Below are positions 38,130 to 47,764 of a DNA stretch of 64,000 nt, one piece after another. The notes below the pieces were generated by a model. That model did not search any database and was not told the origin of the DNA. It was given only the letters and a program-made list of their open reading frames with translations. The position numbers were made by a program, and so were the translations under genes. Origin of the DNA: Betaproteobacteria bacterium GR16-43 (GTDB lineage Bacteria > Pseudomonadota > Gammaproteobacteria > Burkholderiales > Usitatibacteraceae); contig CP019169.1 in the NCBI GenBank assembly GCA_001953215.1, positions 1,798,001 through 1,862,000 of the forward strand, in the 5' to 3' direction. Each line of letters starts with the position of its first letter. Positions within the stretch are counted from its first letter, which is position 1.

Positions 38130-38180
38130 ATCGCGCCGCGCCAATTAGATCGCGTTTCGCAATACACGCAGTTCCGATGG

Positions 38181-38211
38181 AGCCCCTGGCGCGAGCCGGG
38201 GGCTTTTTTTT
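38181..38211 (+). terminator. Rho-independent terminator of the phasin gene
   Basis: AGCCCCTGGC (38181-38190), loop GCGA and GCCGGGGGCT (38195-38204) followed by T8. It abuts the stop codon of the convergent cca gene. Confidence 0.92.
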
Positions 38212-39308
38212 CAGCCGGACGCGGCGATGGCGGCGAGGCGGGCGCGGCGGATCGCGCCCGGAATGTCGTCCGGGTACTCGCGGGCGAGTGCCCCCGCGTC
38301 GACCTGGCGCGCGTCGGCCAGCATCCGTTGCAGCCTGGGCAGCAGCGGCGGTGCGCCGGGCCGATCGGCCTGCGCCACCTGCGCCAGCATCGCGAGGCGC
38401 TCGGGGCGCCGGAAAGCATCGGAGCGCTCGAGCAGCGTGAGCCATTGCTCGGCCCCGGGGCTGCCGGGATTCGCGAGGAAGCCGCGTTCCCGCACGGCCA
38501 GCACGGCGAGGTCGCGGCAGTCGGAGGGCGCATTCACGCGCTTCGAGACGGCCGCGGCAGCTTCGGGACTCGTGTCGAGCAGCAGCGCGGCGTAAAGCGC
38601 CGGTAGCGGCGCACCCGACTGCGCGGCGTGATCGATGCGTGCGGCCAATTGCTCGCGCGTACCCGGCTGCGCGGCGAGCGCGTCTTCCAGCTCCGGGAGG
38701 ATCCGCGCCAGGGCGCCGGACTCGTCGAGGATGGCCAGCATCCGCGACGGGGACTTCTCCTGCAGCCCGCGCGCGATCTCCTGCCAGACGCGCTCCGGCA
38801 CCAGCGCATCGGCCTCGCCGGCGGCGACCATCTTGCGCATGAGGGCCATCGTCTCCGGCGCGACCGCGAAGCCGAAGCGCGCGGCGAAGCGCGCGACGCG
38901 CAGGATGCGCACGGGATCCTCGGCGAACGCGAGGCTCACGTGCCGCAGCACCCGGGCGGCGAGATCGCGTTGCCCGCCATGCGGGTCGACGAGCGTGCCG
39001 TCGGGCGCGCGCGCCATCGCGTTGATCGTGAGGTCGCGCCGCTGCAGGTCCTCCTCGAGGGTCACTTCGGGCGACGCATGGAACGTGAACCCCTTGTAGC
39101 CGGGCGCGGTCTTGCGCTCGGTGCGTGCGAGCGCGTATTCCTCGTGGCTCTCCGGATGCAGGAACACCGGGAAGTCCGCGCCCACGGGCTTGAAGCCCTG
39201 GCTCGCCATCTCCTCGGGCGTTGCTCCGACGACGACGTAGTCGCGGTCCCGCACCTCGAGGCCCAGCAGTTCGTCGCGCACCGCGCCACCCACCACGTAG
39301 GCTTTCAT
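38211..39308 (-). CDS. cca: tRNA nucleotidyltransferase (CCA-adding enzyme), short form
   Basis: A 365-residue class II CCA-adding enzyme. GGAVRD (7-12), the metal pair Asp21/Asp23 in VRDRDY, and [10 protein letters not shown] are the catalytic head. The neck [26 protein letters not shown] follows. It lacks the C-terminal HD domain of the 412-residue E. coli enzyme and ends in a helical body. It repairs or adds the 3' CCA of tRNA. The stop touches the phasin terminator. Confidence 0.93.
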   Translation of the reverse strand: MKAYVVGGAVRDELLGLEVRDRDYVVVGATPEEMASQGFKPVGADFPVFLHPESHEEYALARTERKTAPGYKGFTFHASPEVTLEEDLQRRDLTINAMARAPDGTLVDPHGGQRDLAARVLRHVSLAFAEDPVRILRVARFAARFGFAVAPETMALMRKMVAAGEADALVPERVWQEIARGLQEKSPSRMLAILDESGALARILPELEDALAAQPGTREQLAARIDHAAQSGAPLPALYAALLLDTSPEAAAAVSKRVNAPSDCRDLAVLAVRERGFLANPGSPGAEQWLTLLERSDAFRRPERLAMLAQVAQADRPGAPPLLPRLQRMLADARQVDAGALAREYPDDIPGAIRRARLAAIAASG

Positions 39309-39311
39309 GCG

Positions 39312-40247
39312 CTAGCGGCCCGCGCGGTAGCGGGCATAGCGGCCGCGGCTATGGGCGGCGGTGAGGTAGGCGGGCACGATCGCCTCGAGCGACGCCGGCG
39401 CGAAACCGTAGCGCGCGGGGAACGGGGCTCCACAAGTATTGGGCACGCTGAGGCTGCGCAGGTTGTCGCGCGTGAGCAGCGGGCCGGGCAGGCGCTCCAG
39501 CACCGCCGCCTGCAGGTTCGCGAGGGCGTCGGGCATCGGGAGCACGCGCGTGTGCGGCGCGACGAGCGACGCGATGAACGCCACGACTTCCTGGAGCGAT
39601 ACGGCACGCGGCCCGCAGAGATGCACGGGGTCGGCGAGCGTGTCGCGCGCTTCGGCCTCGAAGGCGATCACCCGAGCCACGTCCTCGACCCAGATCGGTT
39701 GCAGCCGGGCCTGCGCGGCAGGCAGGGCGATCACGGGAAGCAGGCGAGCCATCGCCGCGAAGGAATTGGTGAACCCGTCCTCGCGCCCGAAGACCACCGA
39801 GGGCCGCAAGACCACCGCCGCGAGGTTCTCGCCCGCGCCCTGGAGCACGGCCTTCTCGCCCAGCGCCTTGCTGCGCAGGTAGGCGCTGGGTGCGGACTCG
39901 GAGGCGCCCAACGCGCTCACGTGCACCAGCCGCTTCACGCCCGCGGCCCGGCAGGCGTTGACGACCTTGTGCGGGATGTCCACGTGCACGGCCTGGAACG
40001 TCTGCCGCCCGCGTTCGTGCAGGATGCCCGCGAGGTTCACCACGGCGTCCAGTCCTTCGAAGTGGCGCGCGAGCGCGGCTTCGTCCTGCGGATCGGCCAG
40101 GCAGACCTCGAGCTGCGGATACACGCGCAGGACGGAGGCATGGGTCGCGCGGCGCGTGAACACGCGCAGGCCCCGGCCGCGCTGCGTCAGTTGCTCGCCC
40201 AACGCGCGGCCGATGAATCCGGTGCCTCCGACGATGCCGACGCTCAT
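39312..40247 (-). CDS. NDUFA9-like NAD(P)-binding protein
   Basis: A 311-residue atypical SDR starting MSVGIVGGTGFIGRAL from ATG 40247. Blocks LDAVVNLAGIL, YLRSKALGEKAVL and PIWVEDVARVIAF are those of the complex-I NDUFA9-like family of bacteria. The frame remains open upstream to 40298 without homology. It lies ten bases after the transglycosylase gene and four bases before cca. Cofactor binding is clear, substrate unknown; a quinone- or lipid-related role is assumed for the family. Confidence 0.82.
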   Translation of the reverse strand: MSVGIVGGTGFIGRALGEQLTQRGRGLRVFTRRATHASVLRVYPQLEVCLADPQDEAALARHFEGLDAVVNLAGILHERGRQTFQAVHVDIPHKVVNACRAAGVKRLVHVSALGASESAPSAYLRSKALGEKAVLQGAGENLAAVVLRPSVVFGREDGFTNSFAAMARLLPVIALPAAQARLQPIWVEDVARVIAFEAEARDTLADPVHLCGPRAVSLQEVVAFIASLVAPHTRVLPMPDALANLQAAVLERLPGPLLTRDNLRSLSVPNTCGAPFPARYGFAPASLEAIVPAYLTAAHSRGRYARYRAGR

Positions 40248-40257
40248 CGCGGGCGCC

Positions 40258-42234
40258 TCAGGGAATCGCCGCGGCCAACGCGGCCGCATCGGGCGCATCC
40301 GCCGTGCGGCCGGGCACCGTGCCGACGAGCGCGCGCATGCTCGGCGCCTGCCCGGTGAGCCGATGGGTGTAGTACCACGTGTTCGCCACGACCTTCTTCA
40401 CGTAGTCGCGGGTCTCGGGGATCGGGATGGTCTCGGCGTAGATCGCGCCCTCCAGGGGCTTCTCCGCACGCCAGCGCCGCGCGCGGCCGGGGCCCGCGTT
40501 GTACGCCGCGGTGGCGAGCACCGGATCGCCCAGGTCGGTCATCACGCGCTTGAAGTAGTACGTGCCCATCTGGATGTTCACGTCGGGCTGCGTGAGCATC
40601 GCCGGCTGGAAACCCGGCAGCGGGATCTGGCGCGCGACCCAGCGCGCGGTGGCGGGCATGAGTTGCATGAGGCCCGTGGCCCCGACGCGCGAGCGCGCGG
40701 TCGGCACGAAGCGGCTCTCCTGCCGGATGATCGCGTAGAGCCACGCTTCGTTCACGCTGAACTGGCCGGCCGCGGCAGTGAGCGCGGTGCGATGCGGAAC
40801 CGGGTAGCGCTGCGCGAAGTCGTGCAGCGCGAGCGTCCGCTCGGCGGTGTTCACTGCGCGGTCGGGCTCGCCGGCCGCGCGCGCGAGTTCGGCGGCGGCG
40901 AGCAGGTCCTTGTCGTCCAGGCCCTTCACGGCCCAGGCCCACTCGCGGAAGGCTTCCGGATCGAGGTCCAGCCGGTAGAGCTCGAGCGCGCGCTGCACAC
41001 CCGCCAGGGCCCGCACGCGATCGAGGTCGGCCGGCGTCGGCCGGTAGCCGTCCCACACCGGCGCCACCGCGAGGCCGAGCTGGTCGGCGGCGAGCAGGCC
41101 GTAGAAATTGTTCTCGCCCGCGAGCATCTTCAGCAGCGCGTGGGCGCCCTCCGGGCTCCCCAGCTCGTGCAACGCGCGCGCGCGCCAGTAGCGCCATTGC
41201 GATTCGCGCGCTTCCTCGGGCGAGAGCCCCTGGATGGCCGCGAGGACCGTCTTCCATTCCCCGGCCCGCATCGCCGCGCGCGCCTTCCACGCGAACTGCG
41301 CGTCGGTGAGCGGGAAGTCGCCGGACAGCGCGTAGTACTCGAGCGCCCGCGGATGGTGTGAAGCCGCGGCGTGGTAGCCCACCTGCGCCCAGGCGAAGCG
41401 CGCGTCGTCGGGGCCCAGGCGGTGCGCGAAAAGGACCAGGCGTTCGGCCGCCTCCTCGGGTTTTGTGCGCGCCAGGCGCTCCACCGCGAAGATCGTGAGT
41501 TCCTTCGAGGCGCGGTCGAGGATCGGCGACTTCTCGTGCACGAGGAACTTCACCGGGTCGGCCGCGGCACGGTCGAGCGTCTTGTCGTTGAAGGCCTGCG
41601 TGGGCTTCGTGAGCGCGTTCGCGCGCTTCGCGTCGCGCACGCTGTTGGCCGCGAGCAGCTTGCGCACGCGCTCCCAGGTATCGGAGGCCTCGATCCGCTT
41701 CGCGGCCACCAGGGCCGTGAACACCGGATCGCAGCTCGTCGGCAGTTCGCGCCCGGAAAGGAAGAGCGAGCGCGCCTCGGGGCCGACTTCCGCATCGCCG
41801 CGCGCGAGGCGTCCCTGGAACGCAAGGCAGGTGAGGTCGACGTCTTCGCCCACGAGCTTCGGGTACTCCGCGCCGAAGAGGTCCCACGACCCCGACGCGC
41901 CGAGCACCTTCAGCCACTCGCGGCGCAAGCTGTCGGCGAGCGGCGTGTCCGCGTAGCGCGCGAGGAAGGCCTGCACCTGCGCGGGATCCCCCTGGCCCTG
42001 GCCCAACTGCGCCAGCAGCAACCAATAAGCCGGATAGGATTCGAGCAGGTGTCCTGCCAGCTTCGCGCGAGCGGATTCGAGCGCCTTCACGTTGCCGCGT
42101 TGCGCGGCCGACTTCGCCGCGAGCAGTTCCGTGTCGGACGCGGGGTCCGCCAACGCACCGCTTGCGTGCGCGGCCAGCAGCGCGACGCAAGCCATGCGCC
42201 GAACCCTCTTGATGCAAGTCAAGGCCAATCCCAC
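40258..42234 (-). CDS. Soluble lytic murein transglycosylase (Slt70-type)
   Basis: A 658-residue periplasmic enzyme. A signal peptide (about 1-29) precedes a long helical superhelix typical of Slt70. The lysozyme-like catalytic domain is near 490-650. The catalytic Glu is in IIRQESRF (near 504), followed by GATGLMQLMPATA and AAYNAGPGRARRW. It cleaves peptidoglycan to 1,6-anhydro products. ATG 42195 is an alternative start giving a shorter signal. It is first in a leftward operon with the NDUFA9-like gene and cca. Confidence 0.93.
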   Translation of the reverse strand: MGLALTCIKRVRRMACVALLAAHASGALADPASDTELLAAKSAAQRGNVKALESARAKLAGHLLESYPAYWLLLAQLGQGQGDPAQVQAFLARYADTPLADSLRREWLKVLGASGSWDLFGAEYPKLVGEDVDLTCLAFQGRLARGDAEVGPEARSLFLSGRELPTSCDPVFTALVAAKRIEASDTWERVRKLLAANSVRDAKRANALTKPTQAFNDKTLDRAAADPVKFLVHEKSPILDRASKELTIFAVERLARTKPEEAAERLVLFAHRLGPDDARFAWAQVGYHAAASHHPRALEYYALSGDFPLTDAQFAWKARAAMRAGEWKTVLAAIQGLSPEEARESQWRYWRARALHELGSPEGAHALLKMLAGENNFYGLLAADQLGLAVAPVWDGYRPTPADLDRVRALAGVQRALELYRLDLDPEAFREWAWAVKGLDDKDLLAAAELARAAGEPDRAVNTAERTLALHDFAQRYPVPHRTALTAAAGQFSVNEAWLYAIIRQESRFVPTARSRVGATGLMQLMPATARWVARQIPLPGFQPAMLTQPDVNIQMGTYYFKRVMTDLGDPVLATAAYNAGPGRARRWRAEKPLEGAIYAETIPIPETRDYVKKVVANTWYYTHRLTGQAPSMRALVGTVPGRTADAPDAAALAAAIP

Positions 42235-42264
42235 AGCCGGTCACTACCTTTCGCCGTTAGCGCG

Positions 42265-42270
42265 TAAAAT
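42265..42270 (+). promoter_or_regulatory. -10 element of the TerC gene
   Basis: TAAAAT in the 72-base divergent gap before the TerC gene; no clear -35. No room for a yybP-ykoY manganese riboswitch. Confidence 0.4.
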
Positions 42271-42306
42271 TATAAGCCCCGCCCTGCCTCTCGACACGAA
42301 AAGACC

Positions 42307-43047
42307 ATGGCATTCGACGATCCCGTCCTCTGGACCGCACTGCTCAAGATCATCGGCGTGAACATCGTCCTGTCCGGCGACAACGCCGTGGTGATCGCGC
42401 TCGCGGCACGGTCGCTGCCTCCGAAGCAGCAGAAGCAGGCGATCTTCTGGGGCTCGGGCGCCGCGGTCATCATGCGCATCGTGCTCACGCTCTTCGCGGT
42501 GGCGCTGCTCGAACTCTCGTGGCTGAAGCTCATCGGATCCGTGCTGCTGCTCTGGATCGGCGTGAAGCTGCTGCTGCCGGAGGACGGCGAGGACAACATC
42601 GAGTCCAGCTCCAACCTCGGCGTGGCCATCCGCACCATCCTGGTCGCCGACCTCGTGATGAGCCTGGACAACGTGATCGCCGTGGCCGCGGCCGCCGGCG
42701 GCCACTGGGGCCTGCTGATCACCGGCCTCGCGATCTCCATTCCGCTCGTCATCTTCGGCGCCACGCTGCTGCTCAAGCTGATGGAGCGCTGGCCCATCAT
42801 CATCACGATCGGCGCCGGCCTGCTCGGGTTCGTCGCGGGCGAGATGGCCTGGGAAGACAAGGCCATCGAAGCCTTCACCAGCCAGTATCCGCCGATGGTG
42901 AAGTACATCGTGGCCGCGGCGGGCGCGATCTTCGTGGTCGGCCTGGGCCGCTTCCTCGCGGGACGCAACCTGAAGGAAGCCGCCGCCGAGCACCTCGAAA
43001 GCCAGGGAGCCCATCCAGAATCCGTCAAATCCGACACGGCCCGCTAG
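42307..43047 (+). CDS. TerC family membrane protein (YjbE-type)
   Basis: A 246-residue protein with seven or eight membrane helices. It has the two TerC signatures with acidic metal residues: NIVLSGDNAVVIALAAR (near 19-35) and LVMSLDNVIAVAAAAGG (near 116-132). The family exports manganese or supplies metal to secreted proteins. The gene stands alone, between a divergent transglycosylase and the tct operon. The C-terminal tail is cytoplasmic and charged. Confidence 0.88.
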   Translation: MAFDDPVLWTALLKIIGVNIVLSGDNAVVIALAARSLPPKQQKQAIFWGSGAAVIMRIVLTLFAVALLELSWLKLIGSVLLLWIGVKLLLPEDGEDNIESSSNLGVAIRTILVADLVMSLDNVIAVAAAAGGHWGLLITGLAISIPLVIFGATLLLKLMERWPIIITIGAGLLGFVAGEMAWEDKAIEAFTSQYPPMVKYIVAAAGAIFVVGLGRFLAGRNLKEAAAEHLESQGAHPESVKSDTAR

Positions 43048-43138
43048 GGACAGGCGGGCCCCCGCGCGGTTTCGCCGCGCGCGGCACAAAGTCCCGGAAC
43101 ATTTGCAGTTCCGTCCAAAAAAATCGAGGAGACTTGCC

Positions 43139-44149
43139 ATGACGTACCGCCTTTCCTTCCGTAGCCGCCTGGCCGCGCTCGCCGGCGTCCTGCTCACCGC
43201 GATGTCCGTGCCGGCCCTGGCCGCGTGGGAACCGACGAAGACCGTGGAGTTCATCGTCCCCGCTGGTACGGGCGGCGGCGCCGACCAGATGGCGCGCCTG
43301 ATCCAGTCGATCATCGCGAAACACAATCTGATGAAGCAGCCCATGGTCGTCGTGAACAAGGGCGGCGGCGCCGGCGCGGAGGGTTTCCTCGACATGAAGG
43401 GCGCCAAGGGCGACCCGCACAAGATCGTGATCACCCTGTCCAACCTGTTCACCACGCCGCTCGCCACGGGCGTGCCGTTCAACTGGAAGGACCTCACGCC
43501 GGTGCGCATGATGGCGCTCGACGAGTTCGTCCTGTGGGTGAACTCCGAGACGCCGTACAAGAACGCGAAGGAATACGTCGACGCCGTGAAGGCGGGCGGG
43601 GCCAACAAGTTCAAGATGGGCGGCACCGGTTCGAAGCAGGAAGACCAGATCCTCACCGCGGCGATCGAGAAGCAGTCGGGCGCCAAGTTCACGTACATCC
43701 CGTACAAGGGCGGCGGCGAAGTGGCCACGCAACTCGTCGGCAAGCACGTCGACTCCACGGTGAACAACCCGATCGAGGCCGTCGCCCAGTGGCGCGCGGG
43801 GAGCCTGCGCCCGCTCTGCGTGTTCGACACGCAGCGCATGCCGTACAAGGAAAAGGTCACGAAGGACATGGCCTGGGGCGACATCCCCACCTGCAAGGAA
43901 GCGGGCCTCGACGCGAACTACCTCATGCTGCGCGGCATCTTCATGCCCGGCGGCGCGACGCCCGACCAGGTCGCGTACTACGTCGGCGTGCTGGAAAAGG
44001 TGAGCCAGACCCCGGAGTGGAAGAAATTCATCGAGGAAGGTGCCTTCAACACCACGGCGCTGAAGGGCAAGGACTACGCCGACTGGGTCGCGAAGAACGA
44101 GCAGCTGCACCAGAACCTCATGAAGGAAGCGGGTTTCCTCGCGAAGTAG
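43139..44149 (+). CDS. tctC: Bug/TctC-family tripartite tricarboxylate transporter binding protein
   Basis: A 336-residue periplasmic protein with a signal peptide (cleavage near 28, LAA). The start PTKTVEFIVPAGTGGGADQMAR and the later YIPYKGGGEVATQLVG are the Bug signatures around the carboxylate site. It captures a carboxylate and delivers it to TctAB. AAATCGAGGAG precedes ATG 43139. It is first in tctC-tctB-tctA. The substrate could be a tricarboxylate or another dicarboxylate; with oxc-frc nearby, oxalate cannot be excluded. Confidence 0.92.
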   Translation: MTYRLSFRSRLAALAGVLLTAMSVPALAAWEPTKTVEFIVPAGTGGGADQMARLIQSIIAKHNLMKQPMVVVNKGGGAGAEGFLDMKGAKGDPHKIVITLSNLFTTPLATGVPFNWKDLTPVRMMALDEFVLWVNSETPYKNAKEYVDAVKAGGANKFKMGGTGSKQEDQILTAAIEKQSGAKFTYIPYKGGGEVATQLVGKHVDSTVNNPIEAVAQWRAGSLRPLCVFDTQRMPYKEKVTKDMAWGDIPTCKEAGLDANYLMLRGIFMPGGATPDQVAYYVGVLEKVSQTPEWKKFIEEGAFNTTALKGKDYADWVAKNEQLHQNLMKEAGFLAK

Positions 44150-44213
44150 TCGCGGGGCCGGGCCCCGGGGTTCCCCGGGGTCGACCACCACCACCTGAGA
44201 ACAAGGAGCGGGG

Positions 44214-44732
44214 ATGGACGAGGCGCGCCAGGAGAAGGCTGTCGGTTCGTTACGCTTGTGGGAGATCGTCGCGGCGCTTTTGTTCCTCGCCGCCGGGGCC
44301 CTCGTGGTCTACGACAGCCGCAGGCTCGGATCGACGTGGGGATCCGACGGACCCGAAGCGGGATACTTCCCGTTCTACATCGGCGTGATCATCTGCATCG
44401 CGTCGGTCATCAACCTCATCTCGGCGCTGAAGCCCGGGGCGGCCGGCGACAAGCCGTTCGTGACCTGGGAACAGCTGAAGATGGTGCTGATCGTGATGGT
44501 GCCGTACGCGGTCTACGTGGCGCTCATCGCCAATCCGCTCTACTCGCTCGGCATCTACGAAGCCTCGGTGATCTTCATCGCGGTGTTCATGCGCTACCTG
44601 GGCAAGTACACGTGGCTGAAGATCGGCGCGGTCTCGGTGGGGACGGTCGCCGCGTTCTTCGTCATGTTCGAGATCTGGTTCAAGGTTCCGCTGCCGAAGG
44701 GGCCGATCGAAGCCCTCCTCGGTTTCCAATAA
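44214..44732 (+). CDS. tctB: TctB-family small transporter subunit
   Basis: A 172-residue membrane protein with four helices, beginning with the charged cytosolic tail MDEARQEKAVGSLRLWEIV. The motif GPEAGYFPFYIGVI is characteristic of TctB. It supports TctA in the secondary transporter. It lies 64 bases after tctC, with GC-rich hairpins in the gap that might reduce distal expression relative to the binding protein. Confidence 0.9.
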   Translation: MDEARQEKAVGSLRLWEIVAALLFLAAGALVVYDSRRLGSTWGSDGPEAGYFPFYIGVIICIASVINLISALKPGAAGDKPFVTWEQLKMVLIVMVPYAVYVALIANPLYSLGIYEASVIFIAVFMRYLGKYTWLKIGAVSVGTVAAFFVMFEIWFKVPLPKGPIEALLGFQ

Positions 44733-44747
44733 CGGGGGCAAGCGCAC

Positions 44748-46280
44748 ATGCAAGAGATCCAGAGCCTCATCGGCGGCTTCCAGGTCGCGCTCTCGTGGTT
44801 CAACCTGATGCTGATGCTCGCCGGGATCATCCTCGGCGTGATCATCGGCGTGCTGCCCGGCCTGGGCGGCGCCAACGGCGTGGCGATCCTGCTGCCGCTC
44901 ACGTTCTCCATGGCGTCGCAGCCCGGCGGAACCACCTCGGCCATCATCCTGTTGTCGTGCATCTACTGGGGCGCGCTCTTCGGGGGCGCCATCACGTCGA
45001 TCCTCTTCAACATCCCGGGCGAGCCCTGGTCGGTGGCGACCACCTTCGACGGCTATCCGCTGGCGCAGAAGGGAAGGCCCGGCGCGGCGCTCACCGCTGC
45101 GTTCACCTCGTCCTTCGTGGGCGCCCTGGTGGCGGTGCTGCTGATCACCTTCATGGCGCCGCTCGTGGCGAAGTTCGCGCTGCGCTTCGGTCCACCCGAG
45201 TTCTTCGCGGTCTACCTGCTCACGTTCTGCGCGTTCGTCGGGATGTCGAAGGGCTCGCCCTTCAAGACCATCGCCTCCATGATGCTGGGCTTCGCGCTCG
45301 CCGCGGTCGGCACGGACACGGTGACGGGCCAGTTGCGCCTCACGTACGGGTTCATGGAGCTGCTGCGCGGCTTCGACTTCCTCATCGCGGTGATCGGCCT
45401 CTTCGGTATCGGCGAGATCCTCCTCACGATCGAGGAGGGCCTCGAGTTCAAGGGCGCCAAGGCCAAGCTCGACATGCGCGTCGTGCTCGACACGTGGAAG
45501 GAGCTGCCGCGCTACTGGCTCACGTCGGTCCGCTCCTCCATCGTCGGCTGCCTGATGGGCATCGTCCCGGGGGGCGCCACGCCGGCCTCGTTCATGAGCT
45601 ACGGCCTCGCGAAGAAGATGTCGCCGGACGGCCCGAAGTTCGGCACCGGCATGGTGGAAGGCGTCGTGGCGCCCGAGACGGCCGCTCACGCCGCCGGTAC
45701 TTCCGCGCTGCTGCCCATGCTCACGCTCGGCGTGCCGGGCTCGCCGACGGCGGCGGTTCTGCTGGGCGGGCTGCTGATCTGGGGCCTGCAGCCGGGGCCG
45801 CTGCTGTTCGTCGAGAAGCCGGACTTCGTCTGGGGCCTCATCGCCTCGATGTACCTCGGCAACATCGTGGGACTGATCGTGGTGCTCACGTGCGTGCCGC
45901 TCTTCGCCGCGATCCTGCGCGTGCCCTTCGCGATCATCGCGCCGGTGATCCTCGTGATCTGCGCCATCGGCGCGTACACGGTGCACAGCTCGATGTTCGA
46001 CGTGTGGATGATGCTGGTCTTCGGCGTGATGGGCTATGCCTTCAAGAAGCTCGACTATCCGATGGCCCCGCTGGTGCTGGCGCTGGTGCTGGGCGACAGC
46101 GCCGAGAACGCCTTCCGCCAGGCCATGCTCGGCTCGCAGGGCGACCTGCGTGCGTTCTTCTCGAATGCGCTGGTGGGCACGATCACGGGCCTCGCGCTGC
46201 TGCTGCTCTTCTGGCCGCTGATCAGCAAGGGCCTCGAGATCGTGCGCGGGCGCAACGGCAGCAACGGACAGGGAGCCTGA
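44748..46280 (+). CDS. tctA: TctA-family large permease subunit
   Basis: A 510-residue inner-membrane permease with about 11-12 helices. The conserved TctA blocks are GVLPGLGGANGVAILLPLTF near 38-57, GALFGGAITSILFNIPGEPW near 79-98, and the second-half inverted counterpart GIVPGGATPASFMSYGLAKK near 268-287. It moves carboxylates with cations. It lies 15 bases after tctB and is followed almost at once by the CMP-kinase-like gene. Confidence 0.94.
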   Translation: MQEIQSLIGGFQVALSWFNLMLMLAGIILGVIIGVLPGLGGANGVAILLPLTFSMASQPGGTTSAIILLSCIYWGALFGGAITSILFNIPGEPWSVATTFDGYPLAQKGRPGAALTAAFTSSFVGALVAVLLITFMAPLVAKFALRFGPPEFFAVYLLTFCAFVGMSKGSPFKTIASMMLGFALAAVGTDTVTGQLRLTYGFMELLRGFDFLIAVIGLFGIGEILLTIEEGLEFKGAKAKLDMRVVLDTWKELPRYWLTSVRSSIVGCLMGIVPGGATPASFMSYGLAKKMSPDGPKFGTGMVEGVVAPETAAHAAGTSALLPMLTLGVPGSPTAAVLLGGLLIWGLQPGPLLFVEKPDFVWGLIASMYLGNIVGLIVVLTCVPLFAAILRVPFAIIAPVILVICAIGAYTVHSSMFDVWMMLVFGVMGYAFKKLDYPMAPLVLALVLGDSAENAFRQAMLGSQGDLRAFFSNALVGTITGLALLLLFWPLISKGLEIVRGRNGSNGQGA

Positions 46281-46281
46281 C

Positions 46282-47127
46282 ATGCCCGTCATCGCGATGA
46301 CCCAGGAAATGGCCTCGCTCGGCAAGGACGTGGCCCTCGGCGTGTGCGAGGAGCTCGGCCTGCAGCAGGTGCGCCACGAAGTCGGCGATACGGTGGCCGG
46401 CAAGATGCAGGTGAAGAAGAGCCTGATCCGCCGCATCCGCGAGGGCAAGGCGAGCAAGATCGAGAAGTGGTCGGCCGACGAGAAGACCATCTCGATCTTC
46501 ACCGCCGACGAGATCTACGAACTGGCGCTCAAGGGCAACGTGCTAATCCGCGGCTGGGGCGCCACGCTCCTGCTCCACCCGGTGCCGCACATCCCGTGCG
46601 TGCAGGTGAGCGCGCCGCTGGAGCTGCGGGTGAAGCGCCTGATGGAACGCCTCGAGACCGACGACGAAGCGCTGGCCCGCCGCGAGATCGAGGTGGACGA
46701 CGCGGCGCGCGCCGCGCGCATGGGCGAGAGCTTCAAGGTCGAATGGGGCGACCCCACGCTCTACGACCTCACGCTCAACTCCGAGCGCATCCCGATTCCC
46801 GATTGCGTGGACATGGTCGTGCGCCTCGCGAAGAGCGCGGCTTTCCAGGAGACGCCGGCCTCGCGCCGGAAACTGGCCGACCTCGCCCTCCAGGCGAAGG
46901 CACGGGCCGCGCTGCGCGCCGACGCGCGCACGTCCGACGTGGACATCGTGATCGAAGTCATCGACGGCCGGGTGAACCTGCGCGGCATCGTCGCGAACGA
47001 GAAGGAGCGCGAGCGCGTGCACGCGGTGATCACGGGCCTGCCGGGGTCCTCGGGCCTCGACGACCACCTGCGCACCATGGCCGGCGGCCTCTACCGTTTC
47101 CCGTCGCAGGTGAAGGACAAGGGCTAG
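46282..47127 (+). CDS. Cytidylate kinase-like domain fused to a BON domain
   Basis: A 281-residue protein one base after the tctA stop. The N-terminal part (about 1-200) resembles the cytidylate-kinase-like family (AMTQEMASLGKDVA as a degenerate P-loop start, GNVLIRGWGATLLL, VSAPLELRVKRLMERL). The C-terminal part (about 208-275) resembles a BON domain (VIEVIDGRVNLRGIVANEKERERV), usually found in envelope proteins. No signal peptide is present. The Walker A is not canonical, so catalysis is uncertain. Co-transcription with tctCBA suggests regulation of or by the transporter. Its stop shares CTAG with the opposing regulator gene. Confidence 0.72.
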   Translation: MPVIAMTQEMASLGKDVALGVCEELGLQQVRHEVGDTVAGKMQVKKSLIRRIREGKASKIEKWSADEKTISIFTADEIYELALKGNVLIRGWGATLLLHPVPHIPCVQVSAPLELRVKRLMERLETDDEALARREIEVDDAARAARMGESFKVEWGDPTLYDLTLNSERIPIPDCVDMVVRLAKSAAFQETPASRRKLADLALQAKARAALRADARTSDVDIVIEVIDGRVNLRGIVANEKERERVHAVITGLPGSSGLDDHLRTMAGGLYRFPSQVKDKG

Positions 47128-47732
47128 ATCTTCCCCGCGTGCTTCAGGCGCGAAAGCGTCTCGGCGGAGAGGTTCAGGTAGGAAGCGAGTTCCTTCTTCG
47201 GCACGCGCTCGGCGAGTTCGGGGTGCTTGCGCAGGAAGCGATGCACGCGTCCCGGCGCATCGAGCAGGTGCAGGGTGATCGTGTGGGCCATCACCTCGCT
47301 CATCAGGTGCATGACCTCGTATTCGAAGTCGTCCTTCAGTTCCGGGTTCGCGTCGAGGAAGGCGACCCACGCCGGCAGCGGCATTTTCGCGACCTGCGCC
47401 TTGGTCACGGCGCGGATGGAGTAGGGCGCGGGCGTGCGCAGCTTCCAGGCCGCATAGCTCGTGTCCATGTCGTCTTCCTTCGCGAAGCGCAGGATCATCT
47501 CCTTGCCCTCGGGGCTGGCGACCACGCGCTTCAGGACGCCGTCCAGCACGAAGTACTGCTCCATCTCGTGGGCGCCCTGGGAGAGCAGGACGTCGCCCTT
47601 CCGGTAGTCGACGATGGCGAGGTGGGGTTCGAGGGCCTTGAAGGCGGCGGGTTTCAGGCGCCGCAGGACGATGTTTTCCTCGAGGCGCTTCAGCAGGCTC
47701 TCGCGCTGCGGATGGTTGACCAGCGATGTCAT
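47124..47732 (-). CDS. Crp/Fnr-family transcriptional regulator without cysteines
   Basis: A 202-residue regulator with an N-terminal cyclic-nucleotide-binding-like beta-barrel ([21 protein letters not shown], 43-63), a long dimer helix and a C-terminal HTH ([18 protein letters not shown]). The recognition helix has E-x-x-S-R as in FNR, which reads TTGAT/TTGAC half-sites. It has no cysteine at all, so it is not an FNR-type iron-sulfur sensor. It ends right after the HTH. The gene is divergent from oxc with an FNR-like palindrome between, so it is the likely controller of that module. Confidence 0.87.
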   Translation of the reverse strand: MTSLVNHPQRESLLKRLEENIVLRRLKPAAFKALEPHLAIVDYRKGDVLLSQGAHEMEQYFVLDGVLKRVVASPEGKEMILRFAKEDDMDTSYAAWKLRTPAPYSIRAVTKAQVAKMPLPAWVAFLDANPELKDDFEYEVMHLMSEVMAHTITLHLLDAPGRVHRFLRKHPELAERVPKKELASYLNLSAETLSRLKHAGKI

Positions 47733-47750
47733 CGGAACGGGTAGCGAAAA

Positions 47751-47764
47751 TTGACCCGAATCAA
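47751..47764 (+). promoter_or_regulatory. FNR/CRP-like operator between the regulator and oxc
   Basis: TTGACCCGAATCAA matches the FNR-type consensus TTGAT-N4-ATCAA with one change. Its centre (47757.5) lies about 41.5 bases before the start inferred from the -10 TAACAT (47788-47793), the class II activator position. It is 19 bases from the start of the divergent regulator gene, so it may also serve autoregulation. Confidence 0.62.

Noticed and set aside
42235-42306. yybP-ykoY manganese riboswitch before the TerC gene
   Set aside because: The leader is too short and the consensus loops are absent.
43067-43089. GC-rich hairpin (CGCGCGG/CCGCGCG) between terC and tctC
   Set aside because: No U-tract and the stem may be chance in GC-rich DNA; not called a terminator.
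44150-44213. GC-rich inverted repeat between tctC and tctB as a terminator
   Set aside because: No T-run; the operon continues with tctB and tctA. It could attenuate but this is not supported.
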